Notes: generated by a model not told the origin, from the sequence alone. A stretch of DNA of 64,000 nt from Glutamicibacter uratoxydans (GCF_006539925.1 NZ_BJNY01000004.1:62001-126000); one strand, 5' to 3'; positions 16,372 through 25,579 are shown, counted from the stretch's first letter. Made by a program: numbers and translations.

Positions 16372-18197
16372 CGGTTGACCTCCGAGGGGATCTGGGATTC
16401 CTGCTCGTCATCGTCAAGGCTGGCGATGACGTAGCGGTAGTGTTCATTGGTGCTCAGCAGGTGCGCGTGGCTGCCCACGGCGTCGATCCTGCCATCGCGC
16501 AGCAGCGCGACCCGGTCGGCGAGCATCACGGTGGAAGGCCGGTGCGCGACCACCAGCGTGGTGGTTCCCTCCAGCACCGCGCGCAGCCTCTGGGTGACCG
16601 CCTCCTCGGTGCGCACATCCAGCGCGGAGAGCGGGTCGTCGAGCACCAGCACGCGCGGCTGGGCGGCGATGGCGCGGGCTAGGGCGATGCGCTGGCGCTG
16701 GCCGCCGGACAGGGACAGGCCCTCCTCGCCGATCAGCGTCTCCACGCCGTCGGCCAGCGAGTAGGCGAACTGCGCCTGGGCCACGTCCAGCGCCTCGGCC
16801 AGCAGCGCCTCGCGCTGCTGCTCGTCCAAGCCTGCCGGGGCGCCCATCAGCACGTTCTCCCGGATCGTGGTGGAAAACAAGGTGGTGTCCTCGAAGGCCA
16901 CCGCGATCTCGGTGCGCAGCTTCTCCAGGTCCCAGTCGCGCACGTCCATGCCGTGGACCTTGACGGTGCCGGCGGTGGCGTCGTGCAGCCTCGGCACCAG
17001 GTTCAGCAAGGTGGATTTGCCGGAGCCGGTGATGCCCACCAGTGCCATGGTTTCGCCCGGGCGGATCTCCAGGTTGATGTCTGCCAGGATCGGGCGGGCA
17101 CGTCCTGCCTCGTCGGGGTAGCTGAAGCGCACATGCTCCAGTTCCACGGCCCCGGTGAATTCGCCGGGCGTGGCGGGGGAGTCGGGCGAGGTGATGTCAT
17201 TGACCGCGTCCATGACCTCAAAGTGCCGGTCCAGCGCGGTTTTGGTGCTCAGCGTCATGCCCAGCAGCATGCCCATGGCTTCCACGGGGATCGCGATGAC
17301 GGCGGCGATGGCGAAGAATGCCACCAGCGAGCCCACGCTCAGGGTCCCGGCCGCCACCTGGGCGATGCCGATGACCAGGCCGATGCCTAGGATGACCTCC
17401 GGAACTGCCACCACGGTGAGCAGGAAGCTGGCAAGGGTGCGGGCCTTTGACAGCTCGGTTTCCTGCAGGCTCTTGGCCTGGGCGTTGAAGCCCTCGTACA
17501 TGTCCCGCCCGCGGCCGAAGGCCTTGATGACGCGGATGCCGTGCACTGACTCTTCCACCGCTGTGGCGAGATCGCCTGCCTGGTCCTGGCTCAGCCGGCT
17601 GGCGGCGCGGAAGTCGTTGCGGAAGTGGTAGGCCTTGATGGCGATGGGGATCGAGCCGAGCAGGAAGAGCAGGCCCAGGATCCAGGAGTGGAAGAACATC
17701 AGGGTCAGGCCGGTGATGACGGTGACGGTGTCGACGATCAGCATCATGGCGCCGAAGGCCAGCCAGCGGCGCAGCAGCGACAGGTCGGACATCGAGCGGG
17801 AGAGCAGCTGTCCGGAGCCCCAGCGCTCGTGGAAGGACACCGGCAGGCGCTGCAGATGCTGGTAGAAGTGGATGCGCATGTCGGTTTCGACGCCGGCCGC
17901 CGGTTTGAGCACGAACTGCCGGCGCAGGAAGATCAGCAGAGCTTCAAGGAACCCGAGCGCGGCGATGATGCTTACCGCGAACCATACTTCGCCCGATGCG
18001 CCGTTGTAGTGCAGCACCTCGTTGACCAGCTTGGCCAGCACCTGGGGGATGGCCAGTGCGACGATGCCTGCGCCCAGCGCACAGAAGAAGCCCCCGATCA
18101 GCCGCGGGAGCACCGGTGCGACAAACGGTTTGAGTCTTTTGAGTGTGGTCGACAGCGGAATCGCTTCCTGATTCCCTGCATTTTTTCTCCGCGCCAC
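16368..18197 (-). CDS. ABC exporter half-transporter, subunit with degenerate ATP site
   Basis: About 609 residues from a GTG at 18197 with GGGG nearby; a TTG at 18209 in the same frame is possible. The membrane domain is followed by an ABC domain with Walker A GITGSGKSTL, a consensus LSLSGGQRQRIALARA signature, but Walker B reads VLVLDDPLSALD, with Asp where the catalytic Glu is expected. The partner subunit shows the opposite pattern (Glu kept, signature altered), so the pair should form one active and one degenerate ATP site, as in TM287/288-type exporters. First gene of the pair. Confidence 0.85.
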   Translation of the reverse strand: MARRKNAGNQEAIPLSTTLKRLKPFVAPVLPRLIGGFFCALGAGIVALAIPQVLAKLVNEVLHYNGASGEVWFAVSIIAALGFLEALLIFLRRQFVLKPAAGVETDMRIHFYQHLQRLPVSFHERWGSGQLLSRSMSDLSLLRRWLAFGAMMLIVDTVTVITGLTLMFFHSWILGLLFLLGSIPIAIKAYHFRNDFRAASRLSQDQAGDLATAVEESVHGIRVIKAFGRGRDMYEGFNAQAKSLQETELSKARTLASFLLTVVAVPEVILGIGLVIGIAQVAAGTLSVGSLVAFFAIAAVIAIPVEAMGMLLGMTLSTKTALDRHFEVMDAVNDITSPDSPATPGEFTGAVELEHVRFSYPDEAGRARPILADINLEIRPGETMALVGITGSGKSTLLNLVPRLHDATAGTVKVHGMDVRDWDLEKLRTEIAVAFEDTTLFSTTIRENVLMGAPAGLDEQQREALLAEALDVAQAQFAYSLADGVETLIGEEGLSLSGGQRQRIALARAIAAQPRVLVLDDPLSALDVRTEEAVTQRLRAVLEGTTTLVVAHRPSTVMLADRVALLRDGRIDAVGSHAHLLSTNEHYRYVIASLDDDEQESQIPSEVNR

Positions 18198-18311
18198 GAT
18201 ACCCCGCAATCACCCAAAGTCTAAGTAGGGCTATAGCCTACATTCACTAGTTGGGAGAATTCAATCAATGGGACACTTTAAGAAAGAAGTGCTTCATATT
18301 GGAATAAAACG

Positions 18312-18350
18312 GCGCCGCGCCAGCCGTTGTGCAAACGGCGGGCGCGGCGC
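18312..18350 (-). terminator. Hairpin after metallophosphoesterase gene
   Basis: A GC-rich stem of about 17 bp with one mismatch (18312-18328 with 18334-18350) and a 5-base loop lies just downstream of the metallophosphoesterase stop on the reverse strand. Confidence 0.6.
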
Positions 18351-18364
18351 AGAATTCAGAAAAT

Positions 18365-19318
18365 CTAGTCCTTAGCGGTCAGCGTGACCAGGATTGCCTC
18401 GGGCGGGCAGGCGATGCGGAACGGCGCAAAGCGCGAATTGCCCAATCCTGCAGAAACATTCAACGGGACGGTGTTTCCCACGTGCTCCCAGTAGGTCAGG
18501 CCCCGGGCGCGCCAGGTCGGAAGATCGCAGTTGGACACCAGGGCGCCGTAGCCGGGGATGCAGACCTGGCCGCCATGGGTGTGTCCTGCAAAGATGACAT
18601 CCGCTCCCGCATCCGTGAACTGGTCAAGCACCCGCTGATAGGGGGCATGGGCCAGTGCGATGCGCACATGCGGCGCCGAGGCGCTGGTGGATGATCCCTT
18701 GGGCCAGCCGGCGAAGTTATCGCGGGCGATATGCGGATCGTCCACGCCGGTAAGGTCCAAGCGGATGCCGTTGAGCACGGTCGAGTAGGCCTTGTTCGAC
18801 ATGTTGACCCAGCCGGCCGCGCCGAAGGCGCGGTGCATGACTTCGAAGGGAAGCGCATCTCGATGGGAGAGGTGAGGAACCCCGCGGTTGCGCTTGAAGT
18901 AGCGCAGCGGGTTCTTGGCGCGCGGTCCGAAGTAGCAGTTCGATCCCGGGACGAATGCGCCGGGGATGTGCATCAACGGCTCCAGCGCGTTCAGCAGCGC
19001 AGGAACGCCGTCGTGGTGGCTGAGGTTGTCTCCGGTGTTGATGACATAGTCGGGGTTCAGCTTTGCCAGGTTGCGAATCCACTTGGTCTTGACCTGCTGG
19101 CCGGGAACCATATGGATGTCCGAAAGGTGCAGGACGCGGATGTCCGCGGCGCCACGGGGGAGCACCTTCAAGGTTTCACGGCGCAGCCCAAACTGCTGGG
19201 TCTCGTACATGCCGTATCCGAGCGCCGCCGTGCCGATGGCCAGCGCACCGGTGGCCAGCAAGGCCGCGGTTCCCGCAGCGTGGCCCAGTGCCGAGGCAAA
19301 GTTCTTCTGTTCCGCCAT
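18365..19318 (-). CDS. Calcineurin-like metallophosphoesterase, membrane-anchored
   Basis: 317 residues with an N-terminal hydrophobic helix (AAGTAALLATGALAIGTAAL). Metal-binding motifs appear in order: LHLSDIHMVPG, NTGDNLSHHDG, GSNCYFG in the place of GNHD, ALAHAPYQ and FAGHTHGGQV. YkuE-like proteins of this type hydrolyse phospho-substrates at the membrane, sometimes UDP-sugars or lipids; the substrate here is unknown. It is the downstream neighbour of the penicillin-binding protein on the same strand, an arrangement also recalled from mycobacteria (beside ponA2). Confidence 0.85.
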   Translation of the reverse strand: MAEQKNFASALGHAAGTAALLATGALAIGTAALGYGMYETQQFGLRRETLKVLPRGAADIRVLHLSDIHMVPGQQVKTKWIRNLAKLNPDYVINTGDNLSHHDGVPALLNALEPLMHIPGAFVPGSNCYFGPRAKNPLRYFKRNRGVPHLSHRDALPFEVMHRAFGAAGWVNMSNKAYSTVLNGIRLDLTGVDDPHIARDNFAGWPKGSSTSASAPHVRIALAHAPYQRVLDQFTDAGADVIFAGHTHGGQVCIPGYGALVSNCDLPTWRARGLTYWEHVGNTVPLNVSAGLGNSRFAPFRIACPPEAILVTLTAKD

Positions 19319-19387
19319 GACTTGTTTGTCATCGTCCTTTCAAAATGGCTTCGCGCGAAAGCCTTCAATAAGCCAATCTAAACCGAA

Positions 19388-19420
19388 GGGCCGCGTTCAA
19401 CCAAAGTTGAACGCGGCCTT
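19388..19420 (-). terminator. Hairpin terminator after the penicillin-binding protein gene
   Basis: A perfect 13-bp stem (19389-19401 with 19406-19418) with a 4-base loop ends 16 bases after the PBP stop codon on the reverse strand. Confidence 0.7.
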
Positions 19421-19435
19421 CACAGGTTTCTAGGG

Positions 19436-21775
19436 CTAGTCGTCGGACTTGTCGCCCTTGCCCTTGCCATTTCCGTTATTCCCAGAATTTCCGGAATCGG
19501 ACTTGCTGCTCTTGCTCGAAGAGTCAGACTTCGACGAGGAATCCGACTTGGATGACTTCGAGTCCGAGCTGGATTCCTTCGAAGAATCAGACTTCGAGGA
19601 AGAATCCGACTTGGAATCAGATGACGAGCTGGAATCGGAGCTGGTTTCCTTCTTCACCACCGGTGCGCGGCGGGCCGCGCCGAGGCTCGAACGGTCGTAC
19701 TCGAGAACTGCCTCTTCCATAAAGTCGACCCACAGCGGGGCGGCATAGGTCGAGGAGTCAAGAGTACGTGGAGCACGCACGTTGTTGATCATCGAGCCCT
19801 GAAGGGTGTTTGCTTCTTCAGCAGCAGTCTTGTCAACGCGGCCAACCCATGCGGCAGTGGAGATGCCGGTGGTGTAGCCAACAAACCAGGTGGAGGTCGA
19901 GTAGTTGTTGGTACCGGTCTTACCGGCAATAGGACCGGCTACACGGCCCTTGGAGACGCGCTTGGTGGCGATCTTCTGCAGGGTGCCGTTCAAATCCGAG
20001 ATGTCCTGCGGATCCACCTGCTGGGAGCAAGTGGTTGGCTTGACCTTGTACTCGTTGCCCGACTTGTCGGTCACGCTGGTCAGTGCACGCGGCTCGCAGA
20101 ACTCGCCCTTGTTGGCGAAGGTTGCGAAGGCGGCGGCCTGAGCCAGCGGGGTGACCTTAGGGGTACCAATGATGAACGACGGGCTCTTTGGCGAAATCGG
20201 CTTTCCTTCGCCGCCGTCGTAGTCAACAAGTCCCAGCGCGTTGGCGTAGTCGGAAATGTTGCACAGATCCAGTCGGTTGGCTTCCTGGATGGTTGCCGAG
20301 TTGATCGACCAGAACAGGCCGGTGTCGACAGTCATGGTGCGGTAGAAGCCAGCCGATGCGTTGCGCGGCTGCCACGGCTGGCTTCCGCCGGTAATGGTTT
20401 GCCCGCCCGGAAGGCACGAGGCGCGCCAGGTCGAGGTTGGCGAGAAGTACGGACGCTTGGCGTTGATCTTGTCGTACATGTGGTGGCCTTCCTTCAGCCA
20501 CGCAAGAGTCGTGTACGGCTTCATCGTCGAGCCAGCCTGGAAGCCGCCGGCGCCGCCGTAGGCGCGCTCAACGGTGTAGTTCAGCATGGTCTGGCCAAGT
20601 CCCTTGTCCGGGACGTACTCGGTGTTCTGGGCCATGGCCAGAATGTTGCCGGTTCCCGGCTCGACCGAAACGATGGCCGAAGCAACGTCGGTGTTCGACT
20701 TCGCCTTGGGATCGATCGACTTGCGGGCGTCCTTGGCTGCCTGCTTGTTCAGCGAGCTGTTCAGCGTGGTCTTGATCTGCAGACCGCCGCGGTACAGCAG
20801 GTTTTCACGATCCTTCTTGGTCTTGCCGAAGGACTCGTCGCTGGTGATCAGCTTGGTCACGTAGTCGCAGAAGTAGGCGTTGTCGCCGGCGGCGATGCAG
20901 CCGGAAGGGGACTTGCTCTGCTTCAGTTCAAGACCCGACTTGACCGCCTTGTCGTATTCCTTCTTGGTGATCGCACCGGTGCGCAGCATATTGCCCAGCA
21001 CCTTGTTGCGGCGGTCCAGGGAACGCTCGGGGTTGTTGATCGGGTTGTAGACGTTTGGCAGCTGGACCATGCCTGCAAGCATGGCCGACTGCTGAAGGTT
21101 CAGGTCCTTGGCATCGACAGAGTAGAAGTACTGCGAGGCAGCCTGTACTCCATACTCGCGGCCCGAGAACAGCACCAGGTTGAGGTAACCTTCCAGGATT
21201 TCGTCCTTGGACATGGTCTTCTCGATCGACGTCGCGTACTTCAGCTCGCGGATCTTGGCAGCCAAGTCCTTCTGGCCGGAGACGGTGCTTTCCTCTGAGC
21301 CGGTGAGTTCCTGGTTGTTCACCAGCAGGTTGTTCACGTACTGCTGGGTCAGGGTCGAAGCACCCGAGCGCGAAGAACCGGTGAGGTTGCCTACCACTGC
21401 ACGGGCGATGCCCTTGGGATCGATGCCCTTGTGCTCGTAGAAACGCTCATCCTCAACGGAAACAATCGCCTTGCGCATGTAAGGAGAAATTTCGTCAAGT
21501 TTCACCGGTTCGCGATTTTGTTCATAGAACGTCGCGATGGTCTTGCCCTTGGCGTCCAAGATCTGCGAAGGCTCCGAAATCGGGAGCGCCTCGAATGAGC
21601 TCGGGAGTGCTGTGACAATGTTGTTACCGGTGGTCATGCCGGTTTTTGCGAGAGCCGCCACGGGCACCATCATGCCTGCGGTCAGCAAACCACACAGGGC
21701 GCTGATTCCGAAGAATGCGACGATTTTGCCCAGAGTGGTAGCTGTATCAAAAAAGGGTGACTTCTTAGCTGCCAT
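19436..21775 (-). CDS. Bifunctional penicillin-binding protein (transglycosylase/transpeptidase)
   Basis: 779 residues from ATG at 21775 (MAAKKSPFFD); the frame extends 60 bases upstream. A membrane anchor (about 17-45) precedes a GT51 glycosyltransferase domain with the catalytic region VEDERFYEHKG (about 107-117) and a transpeptidase domain with STMK (415-418), SIN (489-491) and KTG (618-620). It polymerises and cross-links peptidoglycan, class A. No PASTA domain is seen. The last 70 or so residues are a low-complexity tail rich in Ser, Asp and Lys ending in Gly/Asn. Divergent from DUF4177; the metallophosphoesterase follows. Confidence 0.94.
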   Translation of the reverse strand: MAAKKSPFFDTATTLGKIVAFFGISALCGLLTAGMMVPVAALAKTGMTTGNNIVTALPSSFEALPISEPSQILDAKGKTIATFYEQNREPVKLDEISPYMRKAIVSVEDERFYEHKGIDPKGIARAVVGNLTGSSRSGASTLTQQYVNNLLVNNQELTGSEESTVSGQKDLAAKIRELKYATSIEKTMSKDEILEGYLNLVLFSGREYGVQAASQYFYSVDAKDLNLQQSAMLAGMVQLPNVYNPINNPERSLDRRNKVLGNMLRTGAITKKEYDKAVKSGLELKQSKSPSGCIAAGDNAYFCDYVTKLITSDESFGKTKKDRENLLYRGGLQIKTTLNSSLNKQAAKDARKSIDPKAKSNTDVASAIVSVEPGTGNILAMAQNTEYVPDKGLGQTMLNYTVERAYGGAGGFQAGSTMKPYTTLAWLKEGHHMYDKINAKRPYFSPTSTWRASCLPGGQTITGGSQPWQPRNASAGFYRTMTVDTGLFWSINSATIQEANRLDLCNISDYANALGLVDYDGGEGKPISPKSPSFIIGTPKVTPLAQAAAFATFANKGEFCEPRALTSVTDKSGNEYKVKPTTCSQQVDPQDISDLNGTLQKIATKRVSKGRVAGPIAGKTGTNNYSTSTWFVGYTTGISTAAWVGRVDKTAAEEANTLQGSMINNVRAPRTLDSSTYAAPLWVDFMEEAVLEYDRSSLGAARRAPVVKKETSSDSSSSSDSKSDSSSKSDSSKESSSDSKSSKSDSSSKSDSSSKSSKSDSGNSGNNGNGKGKGDKSDD

Positions 21776-21812
21776 ACCCACTAGTTTACAAGGACGCGCT
21801 AACGTATCGAGT

Positions 21813-21968
21813 ATGACTAAATGGGAATACGCCACATTGCCGCTGCTGATCCACGCTACGAAGCAGATTTTGGATCAGTGGGGAGATGACGGATGGGAAC
21901 TGGTAACCGTTGTTCCAGGCCCGAACGGCAGCTCTCCGGTTGCATACTTAAAGCGTCCAAAGCAGTAA
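21813..21968 (+). CDS. DUF4177 small protein
   Basis: 51 residues, starting with ATG at 21813. MTKWEYATLPLLIHATKQIL and WGDDGWELVTVVPGPNG are the conserved DUF4177 pattern (a W-E-Y motif near the start and GWELV in the middle). The function is unknown. It is divergent from the PBP gene with 37 bases between starts, and 32 bases upstream of the RidA gene, which suggests an operon. The same DUF4177-RidA pair is recalled from mycobacteria. Confidence 0.85.
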   Translation: MTKWEYATLPLLIHATKQILDQWGDDGWELVTVVPGPNGSSPVAYLKRPKQ

Positions 21969-22000
21969 ATTCACATCACCGAAAAAAGGAGTAAAACCCC

Positions 22001-22477
22001 ATGCAAGAAGCCACTTCTTCGCGTGTCGAAGCTCGACTTGCCGAGCTTGGACTGACCCTTCCATCCGTTGCCAAGCCGGTAGCCGCCTACCTGCCTGCAC
22101 TGGTGACCGGCAACTACGTTTACACCTCAGGTCAGCTTCCGCTGATTAACGGTGAACTCCCAGCCGTAGGAAAGGTCGGCGCAGAGGTCTCCGCCGAGGA
22201 TGCAAAGGCCCAGGCTCAGACCTGTGCGCTGAACGCATTGGCGGCCATCAAGAGCGTTATCGGCGACCTCGACCGCGTCAAGCGCATCGTGAAGGTTGTC
22301 GGTTTCGTAGCTTCCGATCCATCGTTCACCGGCCAGCCGGCAGTGGTCAACGGCGCCTCGGAATTCTTCGGCGAAGTATTGGGTGATGCAGGCCTGCATG
22401 CACGTTCGGCAGTGGGCGTCGCAGTCTTGCCACTGGACGCTGCAGTCGAGGTCGAGGTCATCGCTGAATTTGAATAA
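22001..22477 (+). CDS. RidA/YjgF-family protein
   Basis: 158 residues, with a strong AAAAGGAG upstream of the ATG. RidA features are YTSGQLPLINGELP, AQTCALNALAAIKSVIGDLD and the C-terminal VEVEVIAEFE strand. The family deaminates reactive enamine/imine intermediates, but this divergent member (closer to the longer YoaB/TdcF-like group) lacks an obvious conserved active Arg in the usual PG-S-R setting; it has ARSAVGVAVLPLDAAVEVE. Function is therefore inferred from the family only. Followed directly by a Nudix gene. Confidence 0.85.
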   Translation: MQEATSSRVEARLAELGLTLPSVAKPVAAYLPALVTGNYVYTSGQLPLINGELPAVGKVGAEVSAEDAKAQAQTCALNALAAIKSVIGDLDRVKRIVKVVGFVASDPSFTGQPAVVNGASEFFGEVLGDAGLHARSAVGVAVLPLDAAVEVEVIAEFE

Positions 22478-22493
22478 TTCACGACCCGACTCC

Positions 22494-23441
22494 GTGGCGC
22501 GGTCCCGAAGGGAATTTCCTTCGGGGCCGCGCACCGGCGTGGTGCGCAGGGTCTTTCTCCTGCCGCCGCATGAAACAGCCGCGGCGGAGAACTGGTTCGC
22601 CTTCGGCTCGCGCACACCGCGCGCCTCACGCAGGGCGTCCTCAGTCAGCCTCATACGCGACAGTTCGCATGGCGTGGAAACCTACCTCACTTTCCGTCCC
22701 GGAGGCTCTCCACTGGGCAACGTAGCCTTTCCAGGAGGCAGCCACGAGGAAAGCGACTGGGCTGACTACAAATGGTTCGGCCCGAGCCTGTCCCAATGGT
22801 CAAAGCGCATGGACGTGATCAACCAGCAGCTGGTGCAGGCGCATATCGTCTGTGCGATCCGTGAACTCTTCGAAGAGACAGGCATCCTGCTGGCCGGAAC
22901 CGATTCCCAGTCGGTAGTTGAAATGACAGATCCCGAAGACTGGATGAGCGCCCGCGAAGCCATTGCCGGGCAGGACCTAGGATTCGATGAATTCCTGCGC
23001 CGCCGTGGCCTGGGGCTGCGCACCGACTTGCTGCGCCCCATCGCCCACTGGCTCAGCCCCAACTTTGCCTTCCGGCGCTTTGACACCTGGTACTTCGCAG
23101 CAACGGTGCCCATGCGCCAAGAGCCGTCGCTGCTTCGCGGCAAGGGTCGGTGGGGACGCTGGTGCTGCGCGGCAAAGGTGCTCGGCACCCGCAATACCAG
23201 CGAGCTGGGTGACATCGTCGGCCAGCCCGAGACCAATGGCCTGACCCTGTCCGAGATCACCTACCCGGCAGTGGAAATGATGCTTGAACATATGGCCGAT
23301 GCCAACGGCGTGGTCGCCTATCTTTCCCGGGTACGCTCCTTCGACCTGCTGCACCCGGACGTTCTGGTCCGCGACGCCACCTACTACCTAGAGGTCACAA
23401 GTTCGCAGAACACCAGCACCGCACGCTCCTGGCGGGTCTGA
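22494..23441 (+). CDS. Nudix hydrolase with a split Nudix box
   Basis: About 315 residues from GTG at 22494; no strong ribosome site is seen, so the start is tentative (the frame is open back to 22383, inside ridA). The Nudix box is present but interrupted: the front half FPGGSHEESD is separated by some 40 residues (DWADYKWFGPSLSQW and on) from the catalytic half RELFEETGILLAG. This is the architecture of the NUDT19-like group, which hydrolyses CoA and related nucleotides. Substrate here is not known. It follows ridA and a bidirectional terminator follows it. Confidence 0.75.
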   Translation: MARSRREFPSGPRTGVVRRVFLLPPHETAAAENWFAFGSRTPRASRRASSVSLIRDSSHGVETYLTFRPGGSPLGNVAFPGGSHEESDWADYKWFGPSLSQWSKRMDVINQQLVQAHIVCAIRELFEETGILLAGTDSQSVVEMTDPEDWMSAREAIAGQDLGFDEFLRRRGLGLRTDLLRPIAHWLSPNFAFRRFDTWYFAATVPMRQEPSLLRGKGRWGRWCCAAKVLGTRNTSELGDIVGQPETNGLTLSEITYPAVEMMLEHMADANGVVAYLSRVRSFDLLHPDVLVRDATYYLEVTSSQNTSTARSWRV

Positions 23442-23457
23442 AACCCACGGTAAACAA

Positions 23458-23493
23458 AAAGAGTCGAAATCCAATCAAGGATTTCGACTCTTT
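23458..23493. terminator. Bidirectional terminator between Nudix and crp genes
   Basis: A perfect 15-bp stem (23458-23472 with 23479-23493) with a 6-base loop, with A residues on the left and T residues on the right. It separates the convergent Nudix and crp genes. Confidence 0.85.
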
Positions 23494-23506
23494 CAGCTAA
23501 TACCGT

Positions 23507-24184
23507 CTAGCGTGAACGCTGGCGCAGACGCTGGATATCCAGAATCACGACCGCGCGTGCTTCCAAACGCAGCCATCCGCGCTGTACGAACTCGGCCAGG
23601 GCCTTGTTCACGGTTTCGCGGGAAGCGCCGACCAGCTGGGCCAGCTCTTCCTGGGTCAACTCGTGGGCAACCAAGATGCCATCGGTGGCTGGACGGCCGA
23701 AGCGGTCGGCCAGATCCAACAGCGCCTTGGCAACGCGGCCTGGAACATCGGAGAACACCAAGTCGGCCAGCGACTCATTGGTGCGGCGCAGGCGTGCAGC
23801 CAGAGCCTGCAGCAGCTGGATCGAGACCTCAGGGGAGTTCAAGATCGCCTTGCGCATGTTCTCGTGGCTCAGGCCAGCAAGTCGGGTCTCCGACACTGCG
23901 GTGGCAGTAGCGTTGCGTGGGTGTGGGTCGAACAAAGCCATTTCGCCGAACAGCTCACCTGGGCCGAGTACGGCGATCAGGTTTTCGCGTCCGTCCGAAG
24001 AGGTGCGGCCCAGCTTAATCTTGCCCGAGACGATGAAGTAGAGACGGTCACCCTGATCGCCTTCACGGAACACCGACGCACCACGGGACAGATCAACCTC
24101 GGTCAATTCTTCGGTTAGCGTGGCGAATACATCATCACCAAGCGACGCGAAAAGCGGTGCTCGGCGGAGTACCTCGATATCCAT
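23507..24184 (-). CDS. crp: Crp/Fnr-family regulator (cAMP receptor protein, GlxR-like)
   Basis: 225 residues from ATG at 24184 (MDIEVLRRAPLF), with GGAG 6 bases upstream. The cyclic-nucleotide domain has the phosphate-binding cassette region FGEMALFDPHPRNATATAV with its Arg; the C-terminal HTH is TQEELAQLVGASRETVNKAL. This matches actinobacterial Crp/GlxR global regulators that use cAMP and bind TGTGA-N6-TCACA. A near-consensus site lies upstream of its own start, suggesting autoregulation, and another lies before acs. The gene is divergent from the MarP-like protease, as in mycobacteria (recalled). Confidence 0.9.
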   Translation of the reverse strand: MDIEVLRRAPLFASLGDDVFATLTEELTEVDLSRGASVFREGDQGDRLYFIVSGKIKLGRTSSDGRENLIAVLGPGELFGEMALFDPHPRNATATAVSETRLAGLSHENMRKAILNSPEVSIQLLQALAARLRRTNESLADLVFSDVPGRVAKALLDLADRFGRPATDGILVAHELTQEELAQLVGASRETVNKALAEFVQRGWLRLEARAVVILDIQRLRQRSR

Positions 24185-24241
24185 TAAATCTCCTGTCAAC
24201 AGTAGTAAGCGCTCACTTCATTGTGCCGTATTCGGTAACAA

Positions 24242-24257
24242 TGTGACAGTTTCCACA
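24242..24257. promoter_or_regulatory. Putative Crp box upstream of crp
   Basis: TGTGACAGTTTCCACA matches the Crp/GlxR consensus TGTGA-N6-TCACA with one mismatch (CCACA for TCACA). It lies about 58 bases upstream of the crp start. Confidence 0.55.
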
Positions 24258-24388
24258 CGTGGTTTAACCAAGAAAATGTTGAAAATCACGCAAATTCGTT
24301 CAAAACTCACGAATATCCTCGCAGAAATCCATCAGCTACTAAGGGTACCTTGGATTAATACGGTTTAAGTGAATGAAGTGGAGACTTA

Positions 24389-25579
24389 GTGCTGGGAACA
24401 TTCAGCTGGCTGGACGTTGTCATCAGCGCTGTATTGCTCACGTTTTTCATTTTGGGGATCCGCCGCGGCTTCCTGCTGACCGTGGGGGACATGGTCGGCC
24501 TTGTGGTCGGCGGCATCGCTGCCTTCTTCGCGATTCCCCTGGTATCCACCTTTGCGTCCAACCCGTGGTGGCGCTTGAGCCTCATGGTCGCGGTGGCCGC
24601 CGTGCTGATCATCCTGGGACAGGCGCTGGGGCGGTTCATCGCCACCAAGATCAGGCACTGGATGAACGTCGACTTTCTGCGCTCGGCCGACCGGCTGGCC
24701 GGCGGCGCGCTGTCGGTGCTGATCACCGCCACGATCATCGGCGCGCTGGCCTTCTCCGCCTCCAGCATGGGCATCCCGCGGCTCTCCGCCGAAATCGCCA
24801 AGTCCAAGATGATCGAAACCATCCGCGGCTTGACCCCGGACTTCGTCACCTCCGCCATCTCCTCCGCCCGTTCGGCGGTCATGGCCGAAACCATCCCCGC
24901 CTTCCTGGAGCCCTTCGCCCCGCCGGTCGCCCCGGCGGAAGAAACCGACTGGAAGGCCAATGACATCCAGCGGGCCGCTGCCAAGTCGGTGGCCAAGATT
25001 TCAGGCACCGCCGTGCAGTGCGGCGTCAACCTCACCGGCTCCGGATTCGTGGTCGACGACGAGCTGGTCATGACCAATGCGCACGTGGTGGCAGGCCTGA
25101 GCGCAGCGACCATTGAAATCGGCGACGAGCAGCTGCGCCGTGCCAAGGTGGTCTATTTCGACCCCCAGGCCGACATCGCGCTGCTTCACGTCGACGGGCT
25201 TGAAGCCGAGCCGATTCCGCTGGCCCACCATGATCTGAGCCGCGGTGACTCGGCGGCGTTCATCGGCTACCCTGCCGGCGGCCCGCAGCAGATCCACGGC
25301 GCGGTGGTCGCCTCCATGGCCACGGTGTCGATTGCCAATATCTACGGCGAGGACCCGGGACGGCTCTCGGTCTACCAGCTGTCCGCGCAGGTGGCCCAGG
25401 GCAACTCCGGCGGCCCGCTGGTGGATTCCAACGGCGACGTCGCGGGGCTGATCTTCGCCAAGTCCCGCAGCAATGAGGATGTCGGCTTCGCGCTGAGCCT
25501 TGAGGAAATGCAGAAGGCCCTAGATGCGGGCGGGCACCGGACCACGTCGATCAAGACCGGCACCTGCATCAGCGACTAG
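24389..25579 (+). CDS. marP: MarP-like membrane serine protease
   Basis: 396 residues with GTG at 24389 and GGAG upstream. An N-terminal CvpA-like domain of four helices (about 1-125) tethers a trypsin-like domain. The catalytic triad is His232 (TNAHVV), Asp262 (ADIALL) and Ser340 (GNSGGPL). Cys211 and Cys393 bracket the protease, matching the positions of the Cys214/Cys395 disulfide described for Mycobacterium tuberculosis MarP, which controls its activation at low pH. The protease would act in the periplasm on envelope substrates. Divergent from crp; converges by 4 bases with aroQ. Confidence 0.9.
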   Translation: MLGTFSWLDVVISAVLLTFFILGIRRGFLLTVGDMVGLVVGGIAAFFAIPLVSTFASNPWWRLSLMVAVAAVLIILGQALGRFIATKIRHWMNVDFLRSADRLAGGALSVLITATIIGALAFSASSMGIPRLSAEIAKSKMIETIRGLTPDFVTSAISSARSAVMAETIPAFLEPFAPPVAPAEETDWKANDIQRAAAKSVAKISGTAVQCGVNLTGSGFVVDDELVMTNAHVVAGLSAATIEIGDEQLRRAKVVYFDPQADIALLHVDGLEAEPIPLAHHDLSRGDSAAFIGYPAGGPQQIHGAVVASMATVSIANIYGEDPGRLSVYQLSAQVAQGNSGGPLVDSNGDVAGLIFAKSRSNEDVGFALSLEEMQKALDAGGHRTTSIKTGTCISD

